From contig NZ_MDGQ01000005.1 in NCBI RefSeq assembly GCF_001747105.1, positions 558,001 to 622,000 of the forward strand: a DNA stretch of 64,000 nucleotides, written 5' to 3'. Both the position numbers and the translations under genes were made by a program. Numbering within the stretch: position 1 is the stretch's first letter; the number at the start of each line of letters is the position of its first letter. The notes under the pieces are model-generated. The model ran no database searches and was not told the DNA's origin. It saw only the letters and a program-made list of their open reading frames with translations. Shown piece by piece: positions 51,980 to 59,984 of the stretch. The DNA is from Roseivirga misakiensis. GTDB taxonomy: Bacteria > Bacteroidota > Bacteroidia > Cytophagales > Cyclobacteriaceae.

Positions 51980-53134
51980 TTAGTTTTTGATGAGTCTTTT
52001 GTTTCTCAATAGAACCACAAATGACGTAAAGATCATGGCGATCGATAGGTAGAGAAACCCACTTTTAATAGAGGTAGCATCTATAAGTGGCTGGAAAAAA
52101 AGCGGAGATGCAAACTGTCCAAGAAAAATAAAGGTCGTTAACAAACCAAGCACCTTCCCTCTAATTTCGGGAGAAGCCATAGTAACTAGGCATAAATTTG
52201 AGTTCGGCATCAGTAATCCCGCACCCAGGCCAGAAATTAATAGTCCGGGAAATGTCATCGCGTAACTATTTGCAGTGGAGATTAATAGATAGCCTATTCC
52301 CATGAACAGAAAAGTCAATGCATAGATTTGATAGTGAGTGAATCTTCTTTTTAGCTTTGGGTATTGGAAAGATGTGACACCGCCTACGAGCATGACCGTG
52401 GCAATGGCAAAGCCGGTTTCTTTACTGCCCACACTTGAAATCTCTTGCATTAAAAAGGGTGTTTGAACGGGCATGAGATAGAAAGTAATCATTCCAATAA
52501 AGGAAATGATGAAAATCGTCCAGGCGAGCTTTGGAATACTTGTCTTATCCTGATTTTTTGAAATATTAGCTGTTCTAATCGGCTCTTTTAAGAAAAGTAA
52601 GACCATTGGCACAGCAACTAAGGCCAGTAGATAAATTGCGAACGGATATCGCCAACTGATATCGGCTAGAACTCCACCCAATGAAATGAACAATGTGCCA
52701 GACAATGCCATGATACCTGCTTGAGTGCCGATAAACTGTTGTCTTTCGTCCCCTTCGAAATAATCGCCTATTAGCGCGACTGCTGTGGTCATAATCCCAC
52801 CTACGGCAACTCCTAGAAAAACCCTTCCAATAATTATTTCAATTAATGTATTAAGGTACAACCCAGAACTGCCAGCCGCAGCGTACAAGAATAGCATAGA
52901 GGCCAAAAGCTTGATACGACCAAATTTGTCAATAAACCAGCCAGAAATAGGGGATGTTAATGCAATGAATAGACCTGGAATAGTCAAGACAAGCTTTACC
53001 AGCGTCTCCGCACTTGGATTATTTGGAAATGCGTTAGTCATTTCTGGTAATGACGGGGCAATTGTGGCCCCAGCCATCACGGTCATCATACTACAGAAAA
53101 GAATGGTTGACTTTACAAGTGCGGTATTTTTCAA
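51980..53134 (-). CDS. MFS transporter, DHA1-type drug exporter
   Basis: Inner-membrane exporter with 12 hydrophobic helices in 384 aa. Motif A is seen in loop 2-3 (GWFIDKFGRIKLL), motif B/C-like Gly patterns in TM4-5 (GRVFLGVAVGGIMTTAVALIGDYF). The start is TTG 53134, 13 bases after the marR stop; the next in-frame ATG would cut into the first helix, so the alternative start is preferred. It lies in an operon after marR, a common arrangement for drug-responsive exporters. The substrate is unknown. Confidence 0.85.
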   Translation of the reverse strand: MKNTALVKSTILFCSMMTVMAGATIAPSLPEMTNAFPNNPSAETLVKLVLTIPGLFIALTSPISGWFIDKFGRIKLLASMLFLYAAAGSSGLYLNTLIEIIIGRVFLGVAVGGIMTTAVALIGDYFEGDERQQFIGTQAGIMALSGTLFISLGGVLADISWRYPFAIYLLALVAVPMVLLFLKEPIRTANISKNQDKTSIPKLAWTIFIISFIGMITFYLMPVQTPFLMQEISSVGSKETGFAIATVMLVGGVTSFQYPKLKRRFTHYQIYALTFLFMGIGYLLISTANSYAMTFPGLLISGLGAGLLMPNSNLCLVTMASPEIRGKVLGLLTTFIFLGQFASPLFFQPLIDATSIKSGFLYLSIAMIFTSFVVLLRNKRLIKN

Positions 53135-53147
53135 TTGAGGAAAGAAC

Positions 53148-53597
53148 CTAGGCTCTCAGTTTATTTAATAACTGGTTAAGCACTTTGAGCTCTTTTTCGT
53201 TCAAATTATTTGTGATATCATCAATTAAAGTCATTTCGTCATCGATTTGGCCCAGTAAGTTTAAACCATTTTCATTGATGAACACTTGAATTTTACGTCC
53301 ATCATGAGGGCAAGGCTTTTTCCAAATAAGTCCTTTCGTACAGAGCTTGTCGACCAATCTAGATGCATCAGCATTCCCGATAATCATTTTATCCTTAATT
53401 TCTAAAGTACTGATGGGCTCCGAATTCTGACCGCGTAAAATTCGCAGTACGTTCAGCTGTTGTAGCGTAATGTTGTGCGGTTTTAACAACTCAGTCATTC
53501 GTTGTGTAAGCCAGTAACCTGAGTATAAAAGGTTGACTCTGGATTTATGTTGTATACTTTGGAATGAGCCTTTTATCAACTGTTCATCTAATGTCAT
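53148..53597 (-). CDS. MarR-family regulator
   Basis: MarR-type winged-helix regulator (149 aa). The DNA-binding core is seen as LNVLRILRGQNSEPISTLEIKDKMIIGNADASRLVDKLCTKGLIWKK followed by the wing PHDGRKIQVFINENG; dimerisation helices flank it (1-40 and 115-149). It is the first gene of an operon with the MFS transporter, 13 bases apart. A palindrome CAATGTT-GA-AACATTG (53624-53639) lies 27 bases upstream of its start and recurs upstream of the neighbouring operon, so it is likely its own operator. Confidence 0.92.
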   Translation of the reverse strand: MTLDEQLIKGSFQSIQHKSRVNLLYSGYWLTQRMTELLKPHNITLQQLNVLRILRGQNSEPISTLEIKDKMIIGNADASRLVDKLCTKGLIWKKPCPHDGRKIQVFINENGLNLLGQIDDEMTLIDDITNNLNEKELKVLNQLLNKLRA

Positions 53598-53623
53598 CTC
53601 AAAATGATTTAGGTAAAGTAATA

Positions 53624-53639
53624 CAATGTTGAAACATTG
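53624..53639. promoter_or_regulatory. Predicted MarR operator upstream of marR
   Basis: CAATGTT-GA-AACATTG has 7-bp arms and a 2-bp centre. It shares the core ATGTTG-AACATT with the region upstream of the carboxymuconolactone decarboxylase gene (54759-54788). It lies 27-42 bases upstream of the marR ATG. Confidence 0.6.
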
Positions 53640-53664
53640 AGTGAGTATTGCAAACTGATGATAT

Positions 53665-53707
53665 AAAAAAGGCCATCCTTACTTGCGGAGGCAAGTCATA
53701 GGATGGC
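53665..53707 (-). terminator. Terminator of the CMD-cupredoxin operon
   Basis: On the minus strand GCCATCC pairs with GGATGGC, and inside them ACTTGC pairs with GCAAGT around a 4-base loop; CCTTTTTT follows. It lies 30 bases after the cupredoxin stop. Confidence 0.85.
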
Positions 53708-53736
53708 ACCTTAATTAACACTACAAATCAACTCAC

Positions 53737-54108
53737 TTATTCTTTCACCACTATTTTGTAGTGTGGTGTTGGGTTTAATGGGCAGAAGTAATTGTACGTT
53801 CCAGCCGCTAGGTTTACCACTTTGGAAGAACCTTTTTCGCCATCCTTAATCGCTTTTGAAAGGTATCCGGCCTTAATGTGATCGCCTTCTTTTCCATCTT
53901 TCACTGGAGCAATTACAAAACCTACTTCATGGTCAACTCCTTTATTCGTTACCTCGAAAATGTATTTTCCCGGTTTTAAAGTCAGCTCTTTTGTTACAAA
54001 TTCGCCTGGTGTTTGGTCAAGCTTAATTACTGTTGCTTCTTTTTGTTGCGCAAAACCAATGGCTGAAAATCCTATTAGTAATGCCGCGATGATTAATGAT
54101 CTTTTCAT
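53737..54108 (-). CDS. Exported cupredoxin-like protein
   Basis: Small exported protein of 123 aa (start ATG 54108; a longer frame from 54135 would put extra residues before a clear signal peptide MKRSLIIAALLIGFSAIGFAQ). The mature domain is a beta-sandwich of the cupredoxin type with candidate copper ligands: His in GVDHEVGF, Cys and His in YFCPLNPTPHYKI. The Cys-to-His spacing (six residues between) is larger than in blue copper proteins such as pseudoazurin (two residues), so copper binding is probable but unproven. It follows the CMD gene and shares its upstream palindrome, suggesting a redox or stress role. Confidence 0.85.
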   Translation of the reverse strand: MKRSLIIAALLIGFSAIGFAQQKEATVIKLDQTPGEFVTKELTLKPGKYIFEVTNKGVDHEVGFVIAPVKDGKEGDHIKAGYLSKAIKDGEKGSSKVVNLAAGTYNYFCPLNPTPHYKIVVKE

Positions 54109-54151
54109 CTTATTTAAATTGTTATTATTTGTCAATTGATTGATTGTTCTA

Positions 54152-54706
54152 TTAAACTAAAGCTGGCTCTTCTATTGGTTGAGCTACAGGGAAGTCAATA
54201 GCAATTTGGGTTAGGTTGTGCACATAATTAGCTAATGTTTTATCAGCTACTAATGCGATCAGATCTATTAGAGCCGCATTGTCAAAACCTTGAGCGAAAA
54301 ATGCTTCGACGGTCTCTTCAGATGCTCTTCCGCGATTTTCCGTGATATCTTGAGCAAGTTTTACAATCGCATCAAGTCTAGCATTGTCGCTTTCACCTTT
54401 TCGTAAGGAAATAGTTTCTTCTTCGGTAAACCCGTTCATTTTACCTAAAGCTGTATGCGCAGCTTGGCAATAATCACAGCCATTGATCTGTGAAACAGCT
54501 AGGTATACGGCTTCACGTTCTTTGGCGTTAAATGTTCCTTTAGCTTGAGCGCCTTGGAAAGCTAAGAATGAGCTTAGTGCATTAGCTGATTGGCCAATGG
54601 TCGCGTAAAGATTTGGAACCATTCCTACTTGCTTTTTCAAATTATCAAAGATGGCTTGTGCCTCTGGTGAAACTTGATCTCTGGTTGGTACTTCAAAAGT
54701 TCTCAT
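54152..54706 (-). CDS. Carboxymuconolactone decarboxylase (AhpD-like) family protein
   Basis: Cytosolic helical protein of 184 aa of the CMD/AhpD family. The redox pair CDYCQAAH carries two cysteines spaced CxxC followed by His, which is the AhpD-type peroxidase/disulfide-reductase active site. The N-terminal part contains the family helix (YATIGQSANALSSFLAFQGAQAK). It is first in an operon with the cupredoxin gene (44 bases apart). The MarR-like palindrome upstream (54759-54788) suggests control by the neighbouring MarR. The likely role is peroxide or quinone stress defence. Confidence 0.9.
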   Translation of the reverse strand: MRTFEVPTRDQVSPEAQAIFDNLKKQVGMVPNLYATIGQSANALSSFLAFQGAQAKGTFNAKEREAVYLAVSQINGCDYCQAAHTALGKMNGFTEEETISLRKGESDNARLDAIVKLAQDITENRGRASEETVEAFFAQGFDNAALIDLIALVADKTLANYVHNLTQIAIDFPVAQPIEEPALV

Positions 54707-54758
54707 GATGATTTTTATTTATGTTTTCTTTTTGTTTTCAAAATTCAGATACAAAACT

Positions 54759-54788
54759 GATGTTGTAACATTAAAGTTCAAACATTGA
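54759..54788. promoter_or_regulatory. Predicted MarR operators upstream of the CMD-cupredoxin operon
   Basis: GATGTT-GT-AACATT at 54759-54772 is followed immediately by AAAGTTCAAACATTGA at 54773-54788. Both match the motif upstream of marR (GTTGAAACATTGA), the second with 12 of 13 bases in common. They lie 53-82 bases upstream of the CMD start. Confidence 0.6.
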
Positions 54789-54869
54789 AAAATAAATTAA
54801 AATATTTAATCAAGACAGGTGTTAACTATCAGTGAATCAGTTGAATAGATATTTCAGAAAAATATACGC

Positions 54870-55220
54870 TTATGTGAAAAGCCATGCCCAATAGACTAAC
54901 CATCCTTGAAGCGGTAGTCTTAACCAGAGCATAATGGTGTAGAAAAGACGTTTACGATTATCGGTGATCACCATGTGAAAGTTAGCCGGAAATACACCGA
55001 TTAGAACGGTTATTATACCCCAAGCACCAATTGATTGCGTCTCGGGTAAAAGTAACAGTACTCCAAAAAGAATCTCTAAGGCGCCACTCAGATATACCAT
55101 CGCCAATGGGAATGGTATATACGGCGGCATAATTTTAAGGTATGCTTTTGGCTTCCAAAAGTGTGGAATGCCGGCTAGAATATACATGCCGGCCATTATA
55201 TATAGTGAATCGTTATCCAA
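54870..55220 (-). CDS. DoxX-family membrane protein
   Basis: Small integral membrane protein with four helices (about residues 8-25, 45-65, 70-90, 98-115) of the DoxX/SURF4-like group, 116 aa. The motif AGIPHFWKPKAYLKIMPPYIP is typical of the family in this phylum. The start is TTG at 55220 or ATG at 55196 (108 aa); both fit the first helix. It follows the molybdenum hydroxylase gene by 9 bases and may be co-transcribed. DoxX proteins are linked to quinone redox or thiosulfate metabolism in other species; the role here is unknown. Confidence 0.75.
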   Translation of the reverse strand: MDNDSLYIMAGMYILAGIPHFWKPKAYLKIMPPYIPFPLAMVYLSGALEILFGVLLLLPETQSIGAWGIITVLIGVFPANFHMVITDNRKRLFYTIMLWLRLPLQGWLVYWAWLFT

Positions 55221-55229
55221 CCTATTTTA

Positions 55230-57398
55230 CTACACTTTCTGCAAATCAAACGGCAATACCCTAATTCGTTTTCCAGTCAAATTAAACACGGCATTAGTCA
55301 GCGCAGGGGCAATAGGGGGTAGGCCTGGCTCACCAACTCCACCTGGCGCTTCATCATTTTCCATTAGATGAACTTGGATATCTTTTGGTGCCTCATTCAT
55401 TCTAAGCATCCTGTAAGTGTCAAAATTGTCTTGCTCCGCTGCCCCATCTTTGAATGTAATGGCATCCTTTAGGGCTGCCGTCAACCCATAGATAATGTTG
55501 CCTTCGGTTTGAGCAATTACTTGATCTGGGTTTACAAAAACACCACAGTCAACTACAGAAACTACTTTTGGTATGCTTACCAGACCATTTTCCTTTTTCA
55601 AAAAGACAGCATGGGCGACAATTGAACCAAAGCTTTCTACAATCGCCATACCTTTGCCCTCATTAGGGCCGAGCTTTTGACTCCAGTTCGACTCCTTTTC
55701 AAGGCGTTTCAATACATTAACAAATCTAGACTCTAATAAGAGTTTATCTTTTCTAAATTCAAGAGGGTCAACTTTCAATTCAGCTGCCATTTCATCTATA
55801 AAACTCTCATGCGGGAAGGCATTGGTAGACCCAAAGACAGAACGCCACCAGTGGATCGGAATTTGGTTTTTGTACTCGGTATATCTTACCGATATATCGT
55901 CAAAGTCATAGTGCGTATTGATGGCTTCCATCACTTCAAAGGGTACGCGACCATTGCTACCTCTTCCTTGGGTAGTAATAGCAGGACTAATTAGTTTATG
56001 CTGTAAACTGACCCTGTCTTCATTGTAAACCGCTGTTAGTTGATGGTAACTAGTTTGTCTAAAAGGTCCTTGAAGCGTATCGTCTTCTCGAGACCAAATG
56101 AGCTTTACCGGTTTTCTTAACGCCTTTGATATCTGGAAACACTCTTCCAATGAATCATTCATCGAGCGTCTTCCAAACCCACCTCCGAGATAGGGTAGGT
56201 GTACTTTGATCTTCGATTCTGCCTCATTATCAGCAATACCGAGTTGTCTGGCAAAATTTCTCTGTACTTGAGGACTCTGGCTTGGTGCCCATACCTCAAC
56301 GGTATTGTCCTCTCTTACATGAACAGTGGCGTTCATCGGTTCCATACAAGAATGGGCCATATGTGGTAGCCTATAGTGGACCCTTTTTACTTTAGCACCC
56401 CTTGCCGTAAGACTCTTTTTGAAATCTCCTTTTTCAACGTGTTCCAAGCCATCTTCCTTGCTTAGATTTTGCATGTCTTTATTCATGCTTTCAGTTGAAA
56501 TATTTTTGAATTCAGCATTATCCCAGCTTACATTCAACTTCTTTCTTCCTTCCGTTGCCGCGAAGTAATTCTCAGCGATTACAGCAATACCCGTATTCTT
56601 TTTACCATAAACAGTACGCGTTACCTCCATGACGTCTATTACGCCTTTTACAGATTTTGCAGCATCAGCATCGTAGTTTTTTACTTTCCCTTGTAAAGTA
56701 GGGCATCGTTCTATGGTAGCGTAGAGAAGACCTTCGGTTTTTGCATCGATTCCAAAGTCGGCAGAACCATTAACTTTTGCTGGCAGATCTGGCCGAGGCG
56801 TGGTTTTTCCGATGATCTTGAAATCCTTCTTGGTTTTCAATGTTGGCTTTTTGGGTAATGTCAACTTGGAAGCATCGGTGACTAGTTCGCCATAATTAAG
56901 CTGTTTATCAGTTCCTTTTTGGTAAACAATACCATCTTTAGCTTCGCATGCTGAAATTTGAACCCCCCATTTTTTTGATGCCGCTTCCAACAGAACAGCT
57001 TTTGTAGCGGCTCCCAGTTGGCGCATTGGCATAAAGAGGCTTCTTACACTTCTACTTCCGCCAATGGATTGTCTTCCATACTGCCTTGACGCACTAGCTT
57101 TAATAATCTTTACTTGGTCCATACTGACCTCAAGTTCTTCCGCTATAATGGCCGGTATTCCTTGAGAAATACCTTGCCCCAACTCCGGTACGTGTGCCAT
57201 GATGGTGACTAAACCGTCGGTATTAATTGAAACGTACGGATTAAGTTGTGTGCCATCGATCAAGTCCTCAGGCATTAGCATCTTAAAGGAACTATCATTT
57301 GACCCAAAAGCAAGCGTATCAAACCCAACGGCTAGCATAACGCTGGCCATGCCCGTTACTTTTAGAAATCTTCTTCTATCGAGTTTATTTGCTTCCAT
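55230..57398 (-). CDS. Molybdopterin-dependent oxidoreductase, large subunit (IorB-like)
   Basis: Large subunit of a xanthine dehydrogenase/isoquinoline oxidoreductase-type enzyme, 722 aa. The start is ATG 57398, because it overlaps the end of the small-subunit gene by 14 bases and gives the twin-arginine signal [19 protein letters not shown], which directs export of a folded, cofactor-loaded protein. An upstream in-frame ATG at 57422 is possible. Molybdenum-cofactor-binding segments follow: [28 protein letters not shown] (Gly-rich), and near the end [20 protein letters not shown] with the catalytic Glu. It probably oxidises an aldehyde or N-heterocycle in the periplasm. No maturation genes are visible. 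Confidence 0.92.
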   Translation of the reverse strand: MEANKLDRRRFLKVTGMASVMLAVGFDTLAFGSNDSSFKMLMPEDLIDGTQLNPYVSINTDGLVTIMAHVPELGQGISQGIPAIIAEELEVSMDQVKIIKASASRQYGRQSIGGSRSVRSLFMPMRQLGAATKAVLLEAASKKWGVQISACEAKDGIVYQKGTDKQLNYGELVTDASKLTLPKKPTLKTKKDFKIIGKTTPRPDLPAKVNGSADFGIDAKTEGLLYATIERCPTLQGKVKNYDADAAKSVKGVIDVMEVTRTVYGKKNTGIAVIAENYFAATEGRKKLNVSWDNAEFKNISTESMNKDMQNLSKEDGLEHVEKGDFKKSLTARGAKVKRVHYRLPHMAHSCMEPMNATVHVREDNTVEVWAPSQSPQVQRNFARQLGIADNEAESKIKVHLPYLGGGFGRRSMNDSLEECFQISKALRKPVKLIWSREDDTLQGPFRQTSYHQLTAVYNEDRVSLQHKLISPAITTQGRGSNGRVPFEVMEAINTHYDFDDISVRYTEYKNQIPIHWWRSVFGSTNAFPHESFIDEMAAELKVDPLEFRKDKLLLESRFVNVLKRLEKESNWSQKLGPNEGKGMAIVESFGSIVAHAVFLKKENGLVSIPKVVSVVDCGVFVNPDQVIAQTEGNIIYGLTAALKDAITFKDGAAEQDNFDTYRMLRMNEAPKDIQVHLMENDEAPGGVGEPGLPPIAPALTNAVFNLTGKRIRVLPFDLQKV

Positions 57399-57858
57399 TG
57401 TTGATTTCTTTAGAGGCGACATGAATTGCTTTTCTTATTCTGTGATATGTTCCACATCTACAAATATTACCCGACATGGCTTGGTCAATATCTTGATCGG
57501 AAGGGGATGGCTTCTGTTCTAACAAAGCGACTGCCGACATGATCTGTCCCGATTGACAATACCCACATTGAGGTGCTTGAACTTCTAGCCAAGCTTTTTG
57601 TACAGGGTGCTCATTATTAGTTGATATACCCTCTATCGTTGTGATTTTCTGACTGGCCGAAGCTGAAACAGGCAATGCGCATGAACGGACTGGAGCCCCA
57701 TTTAAATGTACAGTACATGCACCGCACTGAGCAATGCCGCAACCGTACTTGGTGCCTGTTAAACCTACTTCGTCGCGGATAACCCAGAGCAACGGAGTCT
57801 GAGGCTCTGCCTCAACGGTATACTCTTTATTGTTGATATTGAGTTTATAAGAAGCCAT
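57385..57858 (-). CDS. [2Fe-2S] small subunit of the molybdenum hydroxylase (IorA-like)
   Basis: Ferredoxin-type small subunit of 157 aa, partner of the IorB-like protein. Two iron-sulfur motifs are present: the plant-type cluster ([16 protein letters not shown] ... C for the fourth ligand at RSCALP) and the second helical-domain cluster ([10 protein letters not shown] and [14 protein letters not shown]). It has no signal peptide, so it is probably carried through the membrane with the TAT-bearing subunit. The two genes overlap by 14 bases. A possible regulatory dyad CTACAT-ACA-ATGTAG (57874-57888) lies upstream. Confidence 0.95.
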   Translation of the reverse strand: MASYKLNINNKEYTVEAEPQTPLLWVIRDEVGLTGTKYGCGIAQCGACTVHLNGAPVRSCALPVSASASQKITTIEGISTNNEHPVQKAWLEVQAPQCGYCQSGQIMSAVALLEQKPSPSDQDIDQAMSGNICRCGTYHRIRKAIHVASKEINNGSK

Positions 57859-57873
57859 TAGTGGAATTTTAAT

Positions 57874-57888
57874 CTACATACAATGTAG
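57874..57888. promoter_or_regulatory. Dyad upstream of the molybdenum hydroxylase operon
   Basis: CTACAT-ACA-ATGTAG is a 6+3+6 inverted repeat, 16-30 bases upstream of the small-subunit ATG. It is a possible operator; the partner regulator is unknown. Confidence 0.35.
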
Positions 57889-57955
57889 TGGTTTTAGGAA
57901 TATATAGCTATAGATTCTTATGATCAACAGAATGTTAATCGTCTTGTTTTGAACT

Positions 57956-57987
57956 AAAAAAAAGCCCAGCTTCTCAGCTAGGCTTTT
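57956..57987 (-). terminator. Terminator after the M1 peptidase gene
   Basis: On the minus strand AAAAGCC-T-AGCT pairs with AGCT-G-GGCTTTT (one mismatch), followed by a run of eight T. It begins 20 bases after the peptidase stop. Confidence 0.85.
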
Positions 57988-58006
57988 GCAGTTCTTATAA
58001 CAAACG

Positions 58007-59908
58007 TTATTTCTTTTCTTCCAACTTTTCAGCTGCCCATTTATTGTTTTCCTTGTCTACATCAGCCATTCTACCCGATGGGTCAATAACTACTGAAGCA
58101 ATGTCTGAAATAGGTCTGTCAACTGAGAAATTATACGTTGGGTTAGTCCAAGGCCAATCTTCATGGACAATTCTCTTGTCATTTGTTTCAGCTGGTTTTT
58201 CGCCGCGCATCATTCTCAGGGCCATATAGTGAACCTCTTTGGTGCCATCCTTGTAAGTCACAACTACGTCGATCGGCATAGGCATTTTTCCAACTTTATT
58301 CAATGTAATGTTAGTTTTGCCGCCTTCTCCAACAACTTCACCTACCGCATAATCTATTTGTTTGGTCGTGAAAACGAAATATTCGTTATACCAATCCAAT
58401 TCAAGTCCTGATACCTCTTCAAATACCCTTAGTACATCATTCGGGTTAGGATGCTTGAATTTCCACTGGTTAAAGTATTCCAAAAGACCTTTGTCTCTTG
58501 CTTCTTCACCGATTACATATCCCATTTGGCTCATCCAAACGGCACCTTTTCCGTAAGCTGCGGCACTGTAGATGCCATTGTAGTCATAGTGATCAGAATG
58601 AGTACTCAAAGCTTCTTCTCGTCCGCTTTTAGCTGAACTTAAATAGCTTCCTTGTCCAGATCTAGAGCCAATGTTTTCAATGGTTGTTTCTGGTTTTTCA
58701 GCATCGGTCGTTTCATAGCGAATATGTGAAGAGATTCTAGAGGAAGCGTAAGATGTAAAACCTTCATCCATCCAAGGGTGTAAAGCTTCGTTACTTCCTA
58801 AAACACCATGATACCAGTCGTGCATAGACTCATGAATTGTAACACCGAGGAGGCTTCCTCTTTGTCCTGTGATAAGCGTGGACATTGGGTATTCCATACC
58901 GCCGTCACCCCCTTGGATCACTGAGAATTGCTTGTATGGGTATTGGCCAAAGTACTTATTGGCGTATTCGAATGACATTTCTGTCAGTGGTCTTAGTTTT
59001 TCCCAGTTCTCTTCATTTTGACCTTTTTGGTGAAAAAAGTGAAGCACAATACCATTTTTCATCGTGAGTTTATTGTGCAAATAGTCGGGGTCCGCGGCCC
59101 ACATAAAATCATGTACATCTGGTGCTATAAAGTGCCAAGTTAGTTTGCCATTTACTACTTTTTTATTCACTTCTTGTCCTTCGTCCTCATAGCCATGTCC
59201 TATTTCTTGAGGGTTTTGTAAGTATCCAGTACCACCGACAACGTAGTCTTTGTCGATAGTGAGTTTTAATTCATAATCGCCCCAAACACCGTAGAACTCA
59301 CGTCCGATGTATTCGTCAGCATGCCATCCTTGATAATCATATTCGGCTAATTTAGGGAACCACTGGGCCATAGAATATCGAACACCTTCTCGGTTATCTC
59401 TTCCCGATCTTCTGATTTGAAGCGGCACTTGACCATTCCAAACCATATCGAAAGTTACAGTCTCGCCTGGCTTAATTGGCTGGTTGAGCTTTACTTCTAA
59501 AACGGTTCCTACGACCTCATACTTCACGTCAGCTCCATTTTGCTTGAGTGAAGTAATCTTCTGATAGCCAATTTCATCTTCGCTTAACTTTGAAATACGG
59601 TCCCTTACTCGTCTATCAGGATCAGCAATTGTTCGCGATCTTACGTCCATCATACTTCCAGGCTGAAATGCATTGAAATAGAGGTGATAGAATACTTGGT
59701 TTAATTCATCAGGAGAGTTATTAGTATAATCAAGTTTTTGTGTGCCGTAGAACTTATTGGTCTCTACGTCCATCTCCACTTCCATGTAGTAGTTTACCCG
59801 TTGCTGCCAACGTTCATTACTACTTCTATCAGCCAGGTTTTGCCCCATCACAAAGGTGCAAACTGACAATAAAAATGACGCTTGTATTGCGACTCGTCTA
59901 ATATTCAT
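58007..59908 (-). CDS. M1-family zinc metallopeptidase, exported
   Basis: Aminopeptidase-type gluzincin of 633 aa, signal peptide 1-23 (cut after VMGQ). The N-terminal beta domain (about 30-290) is followed by the catalytic domain with zinc ligands His359 and His363, catalytic Glu360 (IHESMHDWYH) and third ligand Glu382 (WMDEGFTSY), the HExxH-x18-E pattern. The substrate-binding motif GGMEY appears upstream (GGDGGMEYPM). The protein is probably periplasmic or surface exposed and trims peptides. It lacks the C-terminal armadillo-like domain of full-length aminopeptidase N, as usual for this branch. Confidence 0.93.
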   Translation of the reverse strand: MNIRRVAIQASFLLSVCTFVMGQNLADRSSNERWQQRVNYYMEVEMDVETNKFYGTQKLDYTNNSPDELNQVFYHLYFNAFQPGSMMDVRSRTIADPDRRVRDRISKLSEDEIGYQKITSLKQNGADVKYEVVGTVLEVKLNQPIKPGETVTFDMVWNGQVPLQIRRSGRDNREGVRYSMAQWFPKLAEYDYQGWHADEYIGREFYGVWGDYELKLTIDKDYVVGGTGYLQNPQEIGHGYEDEGQEVNKKVVNGKLTWHFIAPDVHDFMWAADPDYLHNKLTMKNGIVLHFFHQKGQNEENWEKLRPLTEMSFEYANKYFGQYPYKQFSVIQGGDGGMEYPMSTLITGQRGSLLGVTIHESMHDWYHGVLGSNEALHPWMDEGFTSYASSRISSHIRYETTDAEKPETTIENIGSRSGQGSYLSSAKSGREEALSTHSDHYDYNGIYSAAAYGKGAVWMSQMGYVIGEEARDKGLLEYFNQWKFKHPNPNDVLRVFEEVSGLELDWYNEYFVFTTKQIDYAVGEVVGEGGKTNITLNKVGKMPMPIDVVVTYKDGTKEVHYMALRMMRGEKPAETNDKRIVHEDWPWTNPTYNFSVDRPISDIASVVIDPSGRMADVDKENNKWAAEKLEEKK

Positions 59909-59984
59909 ATCGTTCGTTTTTTAACAGGAGGTAAAATATCAAAGTTTGAAGTCCGCAACAAGTCATAACTTTTGAACGGACTCA

